DNA from: Anabaena sp. 4-3
GTDB taxonomy: Bacteria > Cyanobacteriota > Cyanobacteriia > Cyanobacteriales > Nostocaceae
Direction: 5' to 3'
DNA length: 64,000 bases
Assembly (NCBI RefSeq): GCF_001597745.1
Contig: NZ_LUHJ01000042.1
Coordinates: 1 to 64,000 of the forward strand
The notes under the pieces are model-generated. The model was not told the DNA's origin, searched no databases, and saw nothing but the letters and a program-made list of their open reading frames with translations. Shown here in pieces: positions 52,617 to 62,292 of this stretch. Both the position numbers and the translations under genes were made by a program. The stretch's first letter is position 1, and each line of letters starts with the position of its first letter.

Positions 52617-54173
52617 ATGAATGAAGCTGACACCTCAAACTACAGGGCTGTGATGGAATCTTTTAATTCTGCTGATAATTCTCTACAACCACAACAGACG
52701 ATTTGTCCCTTTTATACAGTTGTGCCTGCTGCAAATACCACAGTTGCAAATGTGCCACTCCTCAAGCCAGCCGCAAATGAACAGGAGCATACACAAGTTG
52801 CTGATTTTAAGCAGGATAAAACCACTCAAAAAGATTGGGTGGTAGAGCTTGAGAGCGAAACACAAACACAAGTGAATGATGAATTTCAAAAGCTGCTGGC
52901 ACTAAATGAAGAATTGCGAACCGCGAATAATGAATTATATCAGCAAGTGGAACATCTTAAAGATGATTTAGCTGAAACAGACAAATCTTTACAGTGGCAC
53001 AAAAAACGTTATAGCGTCACTGAGTCGATGCTCAATCAGCAAACCCAAGAACTATCCGCCGCCCAAGAACAAATCCAATCTCTATTCCAACAGTTAGAAA
53101 CGGCTACCACCACCGTACAGCGTCAAGAAATTCTGATTGAAAGTTATAAAGCACAACTACAAATTAGCCAACAGCGCATTGCTCAGTTAGAACGCGAATG
53201 TGCCTTACTACAAACTAACTATAACGAACAATCTCAACAAATCGTACAGTCGGAAAATGTTTGTCGAGAGTTACGTACTAGGTTGATGCGACAACAACGC
53301 CAAACCTTACAATTCAAAGCAGCCCTGGAAAAATGTTTAGATACATCTATCCCCAGCGACGATTCAAAAGCCAAATCTGCTCATAGTACCGAAAATACAG
53401 CCAACTTCAAAAGCCGATTTACTAAAAAAGCTCGCTCTTTATTCCCCAACGCCCAGCCTATTAAACCTTGGTCAGCAGAACCAGAATCCCCACAGCCAGA
53501 ACCACCTCCTGAGAATCCTCCTGTGTGGAGTGAACCACCAGCACCAACACCATTTAGTAGTCATTACTCTACCCCTAATCCCCCCTCTGATTCTCTGTGG
53601 AATTGGCCAGCCCAGGAAGAAGCACCCACCCCAGCACAACCACCTGAGTCACAGGCAACCATAGATGATGATGCTCAAACTACGCCCGAAGAAGTTTCTG
53701 CTGTCAGTTCATCCTCAGACTTAGATCAGCAAATAGATAGTTTGATTCAAATGTTTTTTGCTTCTCAGTCAGAGTCTGTAGCATCACAAGCGTCTACACC
53801 CCAGCCCAATTTAAACCAAAATCCCGTGGTTCAGCCCTTATTCAACTCTTGGGCTAGCGATGGGGAAGTCGATGAGATACCAAACACCCCATCAGAACAA
53901 CCATTAGAACCATCGCCAGAAGTAAATCCTGCCACACCATCAACTTTGTCATTTAATGTCTTCCCCAGTCAGCAAACTGTTGCAGCACCAAATAATCCTG
54001 TGGAAGAGGTGGCACCATTGACTGATTTACCGCCGAATTCATTAGATCAAGATAAATATGCTGAGGATAGTACATCACCTTCACCAGTGATTTATCCCCA
54101 GCACCAACGCAAGAAGCGTCAATCTTTAGCTTCAGTAGAACTACCAAATTTTAATAAGCCAAATGGTCAGTAG
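52617..54173 (+). CDS. Coiled-coil protein with Pro-rich tail
   Basis: I start at ATG 52617 (MNEADTSNYRAVMES); a GTG at 52599 is possible. The 518-residue protein has a disordered N-terminus, a coiled coil (about 85-245) with regular E/Q/L heptads, a basic patch (FKSRFTKKARSLFP), then a long Pro/Ser/Glu-rich disordered region. No enzyme motif or membrane span. It looks like a structural or scaffold protein of filamentous cyanobacteria; the function is unknown. A repeat array overlaps the TAG stop. Confidence 0.72.
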   Translation: MNEADTSNYRAVMESFNSADNSLQPQQTICPFYTVVPAANTTVANVPLLKPAANEQEHTQVADFKQDKTTQKDWVVELESETQTQVNDEFQKLLALNEELRTANNELYQQVEHLKDDLAETDKSLQWHKKRYSVTESMLNQQTQELSAAQEQIQSLFQQLETATTTVQRQEILIESYKAQLQISQQRIAQLERECALLQTNYNEQSQQIVQSENVCRELRTRLMRQQRQTLQFKAALEKCLDTSIPSDDSKAKSAHSTENTANFKSRFTKKARSLFPNAQPIKPWSAEPESPQPEPPPENPPVWSEPPAPTPFSSHYSTPNPPSDSLWNWPAQEEAPTPAQPPESQATIDDDAQTTPEEVSAVSSSSDLDQQIDSLIQMFFASQSESVASQASTPQPNLNQNPVVQPLFNSWASDGEVDEIPNTPSEQPLEPSPEVNPATPSTLSFNVFPSQQTVAAPNNPVEEVAPLTDLPPNSLDQDKYAEDSTSPSPVIYPQHQRKKRQSLASVELPNFNKPNGQ

Positions 54174-54240
54174 TTATTAGTTATTAATCATTAGTCAACA
54201 ATCAACAGTCAACAGTCAACTGACTATTGACTATTGACTT
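54171..54240. repeat. Mixed heptamer repeats between convergent genes
   Basis: TAGTTAT, CAACAGT and CTATTGA units run from the stop of the coiled-coil gene to the end of the CruP-like gene. Confidence 0.85.
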
Positions 54241-54244
54241 GGGA

Positions 54245-56380
54245 TTAATTCATCATTCCGGTTTTTGGTGTTTGCATGACTTTTGTTGAGTTGGAATTGA
54301 CGAATTCATGGGGCGATCGCGGTCTGCCTGTGGTGATAGCGTAATTAATAGCTAATAGTCGCAACCACAAGGCGGGATACTTATTTTCTAGCCAAGGTTT
54401 ACTCCACGCTAAAAAGCCCGGAAACCATGCAAACAGCAAGACGCTAACTAGGGCGTAACGAGCAAAATTAATATAGCTCCCTAACCATCGTAGTAAATCT
54501 TTAGCCCCGGCCATTTCCCAAATCCACCACAGCAAAGCCGGATTTTTGCGGGCTGCTTTCAGTGCTAAACGGTTAAAGGTGAACCAATCACATTTATCTT
54601 TGATGAAATTGTCGGCTACTTCTGGGGGTTCATCTGCTAATAGCCCAAAGAAGGTATTTAACATGGAGTTAATGCGCTGGGGTGGTAAAAATTTCCCGGT
54701 AGGAACCATCATCCCTTTAGAAAACAGCCAAGTTACAGACACATTGCTTTGATAAGCACGAATGCGGTTTAAGTGGCGGAAAGTTAATAAATCTTGTTTG
54801 AGGGCAATATCTAACAGGGTGGTTAACCGTTCTAAGTTGCGAACTAGGGAACCAAAGCCCGTAAAAACAAGAGGAGATTGTAGAGAAGCTGCATCACCAA
54901 TGGCGATTAATCGATTAAATGCCACTTGGCGATCGCTATCACTCACACTAAAATGTCCCGGTATGTAGCCAAATGTCGGTTTTTTCCAAACTAACTTCTC
55001 CATATCACAACGGCGATACTCTGGCAAGATAGTAAAGAAATCTTCATACATCTCCAGCAAAGAACCGGGATTTTTGGGATTGACTTGATGATAATGAAAC
55101 AGATAAATCGTCAATTCTGCACCCGCACCGGGAAATAATTCCCAAATCAACTGTCTACCCCGTGAAATATCACCGTGGCTATAAAGTACGTCTCCATAGT
55201 CAGAATCCCATACTTCCGGTGCTAAACCGCCGTCAATCACAGCCCCCACTGTAGGACAAACACTATCAAAAGCCCGTCCACCGTTTAATTGCCAAGCGAT
55301 GGGGGAAGCTGTTCCCATTGCATCGACTAACAGTCGCCCACTCACTTGTTTTTCTGCTTGAGTGGGTAAATGCTGGAGAGTGACTACAACTTGAGAGTCA
55401 TCAATATCTGCACGTAAAAATTCTGTCTCATCCCAAATTTCCCCACCTGCGGCTTTTAGCTTTTCGCCGCACATTTGCAGCCATGTATCTGAGTTTAAAG
55501 CTAAATTTAGCACTGTGGGGGTGTGTAAAACAGGCGATCGCAATTTGGCGGGATTATTACCATCAAAAAACTTATTGAATCCGTCCTTATACTCCCTAGC
55601 AATAATCTTTTCTAACTCGGCTGGTGTCACCAAACCCAAGTTAACCAAACTTTGAATTTCATCACGGGCAATATTCCATTCCCGATTCATCCGCCCAAAA
55701 GGTAGACGTTCCACCAGTAGCACTTTGTACCCCAGTTTCGCCATCACCGCCGCATGAATCGCCCCTAATGCGCCACCGATGTAAATTAAATCGTAGGTAG
55801 GGGAGGCAGGGGAGATTTTTTCCCCAGAATTCTTGACTTTTGAATTAATTTGTCTGTCATCTGTGTGTGAAAACACTACCTGACGGGGTTGCTGTGGATT
55901 TCTTACCCCTTCGCGCCATCTTTGTTCCCACCAATAAGCGCGCTGGAGGTCATATTCTCCATTGGGCATTTTTTGGAAATATTTTACCGTCAGGGGATAG
56001 TCAGGTGCTAAAGCCTCAAAAATTGATTGCTGGGATAAATCAATCGCTGGTGGTTCTGGGTATTGATTGGGAAACCGGCTTCTAATTTCCGTAGTTAAGC
56101 GTTGTAGGAATTCTTGCTCTTGGGGCAGTGGCTTGTCTGCCCAACGAAACACCTTAAGATAAGTGGTTCTTTGGACAGACCAAACAAATACAGAAATTTC
56201 TTTCGGTAATTGTTCGGAAAAATTAGCCCCACCTGTTGTATATTTACTAGATAATTTCAGGCGGAATCCATCTGGAGTCAGCACTTTGTCCCAACTTCCG
56301 GGGTTAAATTCTATTTGCAGCCAACTGCGTACAGTTGTTGTATCTGGAATCGGAACTTCAAGATAGAGGATTTCTTTCAT
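54245..56380 (-). CDS. CruA/CruP-family flavoprotein, probably CruP
   Basis: A 711-residue FAD protein related to lycopene cyclases of the CruA/CruP type. The dinucleotide site is IYIGGALGAIHAAVMAKLGY (about 200-219), followed by LLVERLPFGRMNREWN, LLVDAMGTASPIAWQ, a CPTVGAVIDGG segment, and ALIAIGDAAS-type FNRLIAIGDAASLQSP. The N-terminal 190 residues are an extension, and hydrophobic segments lie near the C-terminus. CruA makes gamma-carotene or beta-carotene; CruP in plants limits photo-oxidative damage and its reaction is debated. CruP is my better guess. An in-frame low-complexity segment lies just before the FAD site. Confidence 0.8.
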   Translation of the reverse strand: MKEILYLEVPIPDTTTVRSWLQIEFNPGSWDKVLTPDGFRLKLSSKYTTGGANFSEQLPKEISVFVWSVQRTTYLKVFRWADKPLPQEQEFLQRLTTEIRSRFPNQYPEPPAIDLSQQSIFEALAPDYPLTVKYFQKMPNGEYDLQRAYWWEQRWREGVRNPQQPRQVVFSHTDDRQINSKVKNSGEKISPASPTYDLIYIGGALGAIHAAVMAKLGYKVLLVERLPFGRMNREWNIARDEIQSLVNLGLVTPAELEKIIAREYKDGFNKFFDGNNPAKLRSPVLHTPTVLNLALNSDTWLQMCGEKLKAAGGEIWDETEFLRADIDDSQVVVTLQHLPTQAEKQVSGRLLVDAMGTASPIAWQLNGGRAFDSVCPTVGAVIDGGLAPEVWDSDYGDVLYSHGDISRGRQLIWELFPGAGAELTIYLFHYHQVNPKNPGSLLEMYEDFFTILPEYRRCDMEKLVWKKPTFGYIPGHFSVSDSDRQVAFNRLIAIGDAASLQSPLVFTGFGSLVRNLERLTTLLDIALKQDLLTFRHLNRIRAYQSNVSVTWLFSKGMMVPTGKFLPPQRINSMLNTFFGLLADEPPEVADNFIKDKCDWFTFNRLALKAARKNPALLWWIWEMAGAKDLLRWLGSYINFARYALVSVLLFAWFPGFLAWSKPWLENKYPALWLRLLAINYAITTGRPRSPHEFVNSNSTKVMQTPKTGMMN

Positions 56381-56542
56381 GTTTTTCTAATATCTCCGCG
56401 AAATCTACTTATTCAGGCAGATATGGGAAAGGCATCAAGTACGCTAGACTCCGCCCTATTGGTTTCCATAATGATTCGGTAAAGATTTTTTAAAAAATTG
56501 TCAAATTTTTTGATTCATTTTGTAATTTTATAAACCCACGCC

Positions 56543-56776
56543 ATGAATTATCCCATTCCAAACAGTCCCCAAGAAATTTTTGCTTTAAAACAAAAACCAG
56601 TGGATGAAGAATTAGTAGCATCAGCGATCGCCGGAGTCATTAAAATCATGCGTTCTCAGGGACGCTCTTTAGAAGATTTAACCGCGCAACTGCTAGCTGA
56701 TGACCCATTATTAGATCAGCAGCAACGACGCTGGCTGAGTAAATTAGTCAGTCAAGCTTGGGAGAAATTTAGTTAA
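56543..56776 (+). CDS. Conserved small cyanobacterial protein
   Basis: A 77-residue protein, MNYPIPNSPQEIFALKQKPV onward, with an all-helical look and a SLEDLTAQLLADDPLLD segment. No recognised domain. It is divergent from the CruP-like gene. The short, regular sequence with ordinary codon use supports a real gene. Confidence 0.65.
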   Translation: MNYPIPNSPQEIFALKQKPVDEELVASAIAGVIKIMRSQGRSLEDLTAQLLADDPLLDQQQRRWLSKLVSQAWEKFS

Positions 56777-56792
56777 AGCGGCGATTTTTCTT

Positions 56793-56822
56793 GTAGAGAC
56801 GCGATGAATGCGTCTATCGAGT
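56793..56822. repeat. GTAGAGACG-type hairpin repeat
   Basis: GTAGAGACGC and GCGTCTAT form a short hairpin around GATGAAT. It is a relative of the perfect palindrome at 42486. Confidence 0.7.
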
Positions 56823-56923
56823 GTTGAGGTAGGACTGAGCGATCGCGCTGATTTGTGGTGTGGGAATCAAAATCATAATTGCTGTGCGATCGCTCAATCA
56901 GCCAAAAGTTAAAAAGATAGCCC

Positions 56924-58624
56924 CTAGCCTCTAACCTCTAACCCCTGAATTCTAGCTTCTAGAAAATGCAACAATAACCCATACTCCAAACCCTCAACAA
57001 CCGCCTGATAGGAAGCAGCCAAGATATTTGTAGACACGCCTACCGTCGCCCAGCGTTGAGAACCATTACCTGATTCCACCAGTACACGAGTTGTTGATGC
57101 TGTGCCTTGATGCCCATTGAGAATCCGCACTTTGTAGTCAGTTAACTCAAAATTAGCCAATTGCGGATAAAAATTCAGTAAAGCCTTGCGTAAAGCAGCA
57201 TCCAACGCTGCCACAGGGCCATTACCTTCAGCAGCTTCTAGTTGATTTTCACCATTAACAGCTACTTTCACAGTGGCTAAGGCATTACTAGATTCCTTGC
57301 CTTCCACCAAGTCACAATGGACTTGAAAACCTTTGATGTCAAAAAACTGCCGTCGTTCCCCCAAAGCTTCATACATCAATAAGGCAAAACTCGCCTCAGC
57401 CGCCTCAAATTGATACCCTTCACTTTCCAATTGTTTGAGACGCTGGAGAATTTGCCTAGCCCTGGGGTCTTGCTTATCGAGTTCAATGCCAAAGGTACGG
57501 GCTTTAGCTAAAATATTACTCATGCCCGATTGTTCAGAAATCACAATGCGGCGACGATTCCCCACTTGTTCGGGTTGAATGTGTTCATAAGTGAGGGGAT
57601 TACGTTCCACCGCCGAGACATGAATACCACCCTTATGGGCAAAAGCCGAACGTCCCACAAAAGGCGCATGTTCATCAGGAGCTAAGTTTACCACTTCACT
57701 GACAAAACGACTAGCTTCTGCCAACTGACTAAGCTGGTGTTCTGCAATACAGCTATAACCAAGTTTTAGTTGTAAATTAGGAATAAGTGAACATAGGTTA
57801 GCATTACCGCAGCGTTCACCGTAACCGTTGATTGTACCTTGTACCATTGTTGCCCCTGCCATAACTGCTGCTAGGGCATTTGCTACCGCCGTATCTGAAT
57901 CATTATGAGTATGGATACCGATTTGGGGAATGGGGGATTGAGCATTGGGCATTGAATTTTTCTCCTCTGCTCCCCTGCCCCCCTGCTTCTTCAGAGTCAA
58001 GAGTCCCCACTCAAGAGTCGCCTGAACAACATCTTTAACTATTTGACTGACCTCGTCAGGTAAAGTACCGCCGTTAGTGTCACAGAGGACTAGCCATTCA
58101 GCACCGGCTGCCATTGCTACCTCTAACGTCTGGAGAGCATAATCACGATTGTGTTTGTAGCCATCGAACCAGTGTTCAGCATCGTAAATTACGCGCCGCC
58201 CTTGAGAGCGAAAAAACTCGACGGTATCGCGGATCATGGCCAAATTTTCCTCTAAAGTGGTCTTTAGACCAGATGTGACATGTAAATCCCACGATTTGCC
58301 AAAAATCGTTACCCAACGACTACCAGCCGTCAAAATTGCTTGCAACATTGTTTCATCGGCAGCATTGGTATGAGGACGACGAGTTGAACAAAATGCAACA
58401 ATTTCTGCTTGTTTGAGCGGATTTTCTTGTAGTTGCCAGAAAAACTGAACATCCTTTGGGTTGGCTCCCGGCCAGCCACCCTCAATGAAAGGAATCCCTA
58501 AATCATCGAGTCTGTGGGCTATGCGTAGTTTGTCTTCAATAGAAACTGATAATCCTTCTCTCTGCGTGCCATCCCGTAGTGTGGTGTCATAAAGCCAGAT
58601 GTGGGGTAAGGGATTTGTGGTCAT
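56924..58624 (-). CDS. cimA: Citramalate synthase (CimA-type)
   Basis: Condenses pyruvate and acetyl-CoA to citramalate, the first step of a threonine-independent route to isoleucine. The 566-residue protein has the HMGL-like barrel (LYDTTLRDGTQREG, GWPGANPKD, GIHTHNDSDTAVAN, QGTINGYGERCGNANL) and the C-terminal LeuA-type regulatory domain (about 420-560). The motif LRDGTQREG and the length fit CimA rather than LeuA. A low-complexity insert (about residues 205-225) comes from a repeat at 57932-58015. Confidence 0.9.
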   Translation of the reverse strand: MTTNPLPHIWLYDTTLRDGTQREGLSVSIEDKLRIAHRLDDLGIPFIEGGWPGANPKDVQFFWQLQENPLKQAEIVAFCSTRRPHTNAADETMLQAILTAGSRWVTIFGKSWDLHVTSGLKTTLEENLAMIRDTVEFFRSQGRRVIYDAEHWFDGYKHNRDYALQTLEVAMAAGAEWLVLCDTNGGTLPDEVSQIVKDVVQATLEWGLLTLKKQGGRGAEEKNSMPNAQSPIPQIGIHTHNDSDTAVANALAAVMAGATMVQGTINGYGERCGNANLCSLIPNLQLKLGYSCIAEHQLSQLAEASRFVSEVVNLAPDEHAPFVGRSAFAHKGGIHVSAVERNPLTYEHIQPEQVGNRRRIVISEQSGMSNILAKARTFGIELDKQDPRARQILQRLKQLESEGYQFEAAEASFALLMYEALGERRQFFDIKGFQVHCDLVEGKESSNALATVKVAVNGENQLEAAEGNGPVAALDAALRKALLNFYPQLANFELTDYKVRILNGHQGTASTTRVLVESGNGSQRWATVGVSTNILAASYQAVVEGLEYGLLLHFLEARIQGLEVRG

Positions 58625-58699
58625 AAGACTAAAACTTGGGATAAAAGTTTAAATGCAATGTGCCAAGATACAAGAAAAAGACTATGTGGTAATTAAAAT

Positions 58700-59038
58700 A
58701 TGCCTAAAGTAATAGCTCAGGGTAAAACGATAGAGTGCGATAGAGGAGCCAATTTACGCAAGATTCTGTTAAAAAACGGTATTGACCTCTATAATGGCGG
58801 CTCTCAGGTCATCAACTGTCGCGGTATTGGTAGTTGTGGAACTTGTGCAGTTAAAGTAGAAGGTGAGGTGTCGGTGGTGAATTGGCGCGACAAAACGCGG
58901 CGATCGCTTCCTCCCCATTCTCCTACAAAAGACCTGCGTTTAGCTTGTCAGACTCAAGTCTTAGGAGATGTACGAGTCAGTAAATTTGACGGATTTTGGG
59001 GTCAAGGTTCTCAAGTAGTATGGCAACCAGAAGGTTAG
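58700..59038 (+). CDS. 2Fe-2S ferredoxin
   Basis: A 112-residue soluble electron carrier. Cluster ligands are Cys40, Cys46, Cys49 (CRGIGSCGTC) and Cys83 (LACQTQV). The C-x5-C-x2-C spacing differs by one residue from the plant-type photosynthetic ferredoxin, so it belongs to a divergent group. The redox partner is unknown. An anchored Ser/Asn-rich protein gene follows after 21 bases and probably shares its transcript. Confidence 0.88.
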   Translation: MPKVIAQGKTIECDRGANLRKILLKNGIDLYNGGSQVINCRGIGSCGTCAVKVEGEVSVVNWRDKTRRSLPPHSPTKDLRLACQTQVLGDVRVSKFDGFWGQGSQVVWQPEG

Positions 59039-59059
59039 GTTAATCAGGAGAAAATCAAG

Positions 59060-59512
59060 ATGGGTAGATGGACACCGCTAATTCTCATGGCTGGAGGCTT
59101 GGCCATTTTAATGGGTACAATGCTCGGTATTAATTTTCCTATAGGTGAGCAACAAACCGCCTCTAATAATGCTCCCAACGGCAAAACCTCAAGGGTACTC
59201 CCCGCTAACATTAATGTTAATAGCTCCTCTGCCGGTCGGAATAGGAGTAATGCGAATGCTTCGGAAAACAATACCTCTGCAAGCAGAAGTAATGTGGCTC
59301 AAGAGGATTTTAACAGCATTGAAAACTCAGGCAGCGTTAGCCAAGAAGAACGCACTTCTACAAGCAGAACTAGGGTAGCTCAAAATAACGCTCCCAACGA
59401 TTCATCAATGGACAGTTCTGTAGAGAACGTCTCAGACGAGCAATCTACAGATACCTCATCCAGTGGTACTGTGTCGAATCAAAATAAACAACCAATTCGA
59501 GCTTTGTGGTAG
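59060..59512 (+). CDS. Anchored Ser/Asn-rich low-complexity protein
   Basis: A 150-residue protein with a good start (AGGAG nine bases before ATG 59060), one N-terminal span (about 6-26), and a disordered tail rich in Ser, Asn, Thr and Glu. Two similar stretches (ASRSNVAQ and TSRTRVAQN) suggest an internal duplication. It follows the ferredoxin gene by 21 bases. The function is unknown. Confidence 0.65.
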   Translation: MGRWTPLILMAGGLAILMGTMLGINFPIGEQQTASNNAPNGKTSRVLPANINVNSSSAGRNRSNANASENNTSASRSNVAQEDFNSIENSGSVSQEERTSTSRTRVAQNNAPNDSSMDSSVENVSDEQSTDTSSSGTVSNQNKQPIRALW

Positions 59513-59654
59513 GAGTTAGGAGGGGACTCTTGACTGGGTAATAGTTCTTCTCCCCTACTCCCTCTGATTTAAAAGTCCCCCACTCCCAGCTTGTCATAGT
59601 CATTGGTTACAAGTTATGAGTTATTAGTTGTACTAATGATAAATAGTTAACAAT

Positions 59655-59678
59655 AAATGACTATTGACTAATGACTAG
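59655..59678. repeat. ACTAATG repeat at the thiO-thiG start
   Basis: AATGACTATTGACTAATGACT leads into the ATG at 59671. Confidence 0.85.
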
Positions 59679-61653
59679 AGACATTTTAATTATTGGTGGC
59701 GGCGTGATGGGCTTGGCGATCGCCGTTGAACTCAAATTGCGCGGTGCTAAAGTCACCGTGCTTTGTCGTGATTTCCAAGCGGCTGCTTCCCACGCCGCCG
59801 CCGGGATGTTGGCTCCTGATGCCGAAAAAATCACCGATACAGCCATGAAATCGCTGTGCTGGCGATCGCGTTCATTATATCCAGACTGGACAGCCAAACT
59901 CGAAGAGTTAACAGGTTTAAATACTGGTTACTGGGCTTGTGGTATCCTCGCCCCAGTTGATCAACAGTCGGGAAGTAGGGAAGCAGAGGCGCAGGGGAAT
60001 AAAGAAGACTCACCTGCATACTGGTTAGATCAAACAGCTATCCATCAATATCAACCAGGATTGGGTGCAGAAGTAGTTGGTGGTTGGTGGTATCCAGAAG
60101 ATGCCCAAGTTGATAATCGCGCTTTAGTACGCGTCCTGTGGAGTGCGGCTGAGTCCCTGGGTGTGGAACTCAAAGACGGCATTACAGTCGAAGCACTTTT
60201 ACAGCGACAGGGACAAGTTGTAGGTGTCCAAACTAACACAGGTGTCATTCGGGCTGAACATTATGTTTTAGCTACAGGTGCTTGGGCAAATGACTTATTA
60301 CCTCTACCTGTGCAGCCACGCAAGGGGCAAATGTTGAGCGTCAGAGTCCCCGAATCTGTTACCGAATTACCCTTAAAAAGAGTTTTATTTGGTGATAATA
60401 TTTACATTGTACCCAGGCGCAACCGGTCTATTATTATTGGTGCAACCAGCGAAGATGTTGGTTTTACTCCCCACAACACCCCGGCGGGCATTCAAACCTT
60501 ACTGCAAGGAGCTATCCGCCTCTATCCCCAACTACAGCATTATCCTATCGAACAATTTTGGTGGGGATATCGTCCCGCCACGCCTGACGAATTACCCATC
60601 TTAGGGGCTAGCCATTGCTCAAATCTGACCTTGGCTACTGGACATTATCGTAATGGTATATTGCTAGCACCTATCACCGCCGCACTGATTGCTGATTTTA
60701 TCTGGGAACAAAAATCAGATCCCCTACTGTCTCACTTCCACTATTCACGCTGTCAACAACAGCCATCTACCAGCCCCATGTTTACCCATTCCGCCAACTT
60801 TTCCAACGGACATTCCCAACTCACCCCAGTTCTGACTTCTCACTCCCCACTCCCGATTCCCGACTCACCACTCACTATCGCGGGTAAAAGCTTCCACTCG
60901 CGGTTAATGACTGGTACAGGTAAATACCGCAGCATTGACGAAATGCAGCAAAGTGTTGAGGCTAGCGGTTGCCAAATAGTGACAGTAGCAGTTAGACGGG
61001 TACAAACTAAAGCCCCTGGTCATGAAAGTTTAGCAGAGGCCTTGGATTGGTCTAAAATCTGGATGTTGCCCAATACCGCCGGCTGTCAAACCGCAGAAGA
61101 GGCGATTCGGGTGGCGCGTTTGGGAAGAGAAATGGCGAAGTTATTGGGACAAGAAGATAATAATTTTGTTAAGTTAGAAGTCATACCAGATCAGAAATAT
61201 TTACTACCTGATCCCATAGGTACGTTGCAAGCCGCCGAACAATTGGTAAAAGAAGGTTTTGCGGTGCTACCCTACATCAATGCTGATCCGATGCTAGCCA
61301 AGCGGTTAGAAGAAGTAGGCTGTGCTACAGTTATGCCTTTAGCTGCTCCTATTGGTTCAGGGCAGGGTTTAAAAACACTTGCGAATATTCAAATCATTAT
61401 TGAGAATGCCAATGTGCCGGTAGTTGTAGATGCGGGGATTGGCGCACCTTCAGAAGCGTCTCAAGCGATGGAATTAGGCGCAGATGCTTTATTAATTAAT
61501 AGTGCGATCGCCCTGGCTCAAAATCCCGCCGCTATGGCTGCCGCCATGAATTTGGCAACTGTCGCCGGACGTTTAGCATACCTCGCCGGGCGAATGCCTA
61601 TCAAATCCTACGCTAGTGCTAGTTCACCGCTAACCGGGACAATTAGTAGTTAG
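59671..61653 (+). CDS. thiO/thiG: Fused glycine oxidase / thiazole synthase (ThiO-ThiG)
   Basis: A 660-residue two-domain enzyme of thiamine synthesis. ThiO (about 1-365) has the FAD motif [27 protein letters not shown], and a late [11 protein letters not shown]; it oxidises glycine to dehydroglycine. ThiG (about 405-655) has [32 protein letters not shown] and [13 protein letters not shown]; it forms the thiazole. The linker (about 385-402) is Ser/Pro-rich and repeat-encoded. Another low-complexity segment lies in ThiO near residue 100. The fusion is known in cyanobacteria. Confidence 0.93.
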   Translation: MTRDILIIGGGVMGLAIAVELKLRGAKVTVLCRDFQAAASHAAAGMLAPDAEKITDTAMKSLCWRSRSLYPDWTAKLEELTGLNTGYWACGILAPVDQQSGSREAEAQGNKEDSPAYWLDQTAIHQYQPGLGAEVVGGWWYPEDAQVDNRALVRVLWSAAESLGVELKDGITVEALLQRQGQVVGVQTNTGVIRAEHYVLATGAWANDLLPLPVQPRKGQMLSVRVPESVTELPLKRVLFGDNIYIVPRRNRSIIIGATSEDVGFTPHNTPAGIQTLLQGAIRLYPQLQHYPIEQFWWGYRPATPDELPILGASHCSNLTLATGHYRNGILLAPITAALIADFIWEQKSDPLLSHFHYSRCQQQPSTSPMFTHSANFSNGHSQLTPVLTSHSPLPIPDSPLTIAGKSFHSRLMTGTGKYRSIDEMQQSVEASGCQIVTVAVRRVQTKAPGHESLAEALDWSKIWMLPNTAGCQTAEEAIRVARLGREMAKLLGQEDNNFVKLEVIPDQKYLLPDPIGTLQAAEQLVKEGFAVLPYINADPMLAKRLEEVGCATVMPLAAPIGSGQGLKTLANIQIIIENANVPVVVDAGIGAPSEASQAMELGADALLINSAIALAQNPAAMAAAMNLATVAGRLAYLAGRMPIKSYASASSPLTGTISS

Positions 61654-61687
61654 TCTATAATACTGGTCTTACGCAACTGGCATATTA

Positions 61688-61755
61688 GTAGGGTGCGTCA
61701 GATATCACAAATAGGTTAATCAATAACAGCATTTAAACAGTCTGACGCACCCTAC
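61688..61755. mobile_element. 68-bp inverted-repeat element
   Basis: GTAGGGTGCGTCAGA (61688-61702) and its exact reverse complement (61741-61755) flank 38 bases. This is a MITE-like repeat, and its end sequence resembles the ACACACCCTAC ends near 27270 and 27491. Confidence 0.75.
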
Positions 61756-61853
61756 AAGTCTGACCTTTCGTAACGATTTGTATCTGATGCTGTGAGCAGT
61801 ATCTCTATGTCTTTATAAGATTAAAGAACAAATTCAGAGCAAGGAATTTATTC

Positions 61854-62033
61854 ATGCCCTATACCAGTGAAGAAGGCGGACGTTTAAACAATTTTGCCCA
61901 AGAACCCAAGATTTATCAAGCAGAACCTCCTACAAATGCACAAAAGCGTAATTACATCATCATCGGAGTCGTTGGTACAATTTTGGTTGGCGGTTTAATT
62001 TTTGTCGCCTTCTCTGTTTCAAACCTCAGTTAA
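61854..62033 (+). CDS. psb34: Photosystem II assembly protein Psb34 (Ssl1498 family)
   Basis: A 59-residue protein, ATG 61854 to TAA 62031-62033, with AAGGA ten bases upstream. It begins MPYTSEEGGRLNNFAQEPK, the family signature, and has one C-terminal span (about 33-54). Psb34 binds photosystem II assembly intermediates at the CP47 side. TATAAG at about 61815 could be the -10 box. A terminator follows at 62076. Confidence 0.92.
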   Translation: MPYTSEEGGRLNNFAQEPKIYQAEPPTNAQKRNYIIIGVVGTILVGGLIFVAFSVSNLS

Positions 62034-62075
62034 AAAACATAACTTTTAATAAAATTTAACTTTTTTTTGTCTTTC

Positions 62076-62112
62076 GGGTTCCAGTTTGAAAGGAACCTTA
62101 TTTTTTCTTTTT
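62076..62112 (+). terminator. Terminator after psb34
   Basis: GGTTCC (62077-62082) pairs with GGAACC (62092-62097); TTATTTTTTCTTTTTT follows. Confidence 0.85.
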
Positions 62113-62292
62113 TGCTAAAATAGCATTAGGTGTTAAAAGTATAATTAACTACTTATGTTGCTTACGAAATTTCCAAAAAACAATCTTAAGTATAGATTAA
62201 CACTTAATGTGGTCACGTCTACTTAATTAGAGCCATAGATTAGACCGTAAGATTAATTTTGATTTTAACTATAATTTGGCTATTCAGCCGTC

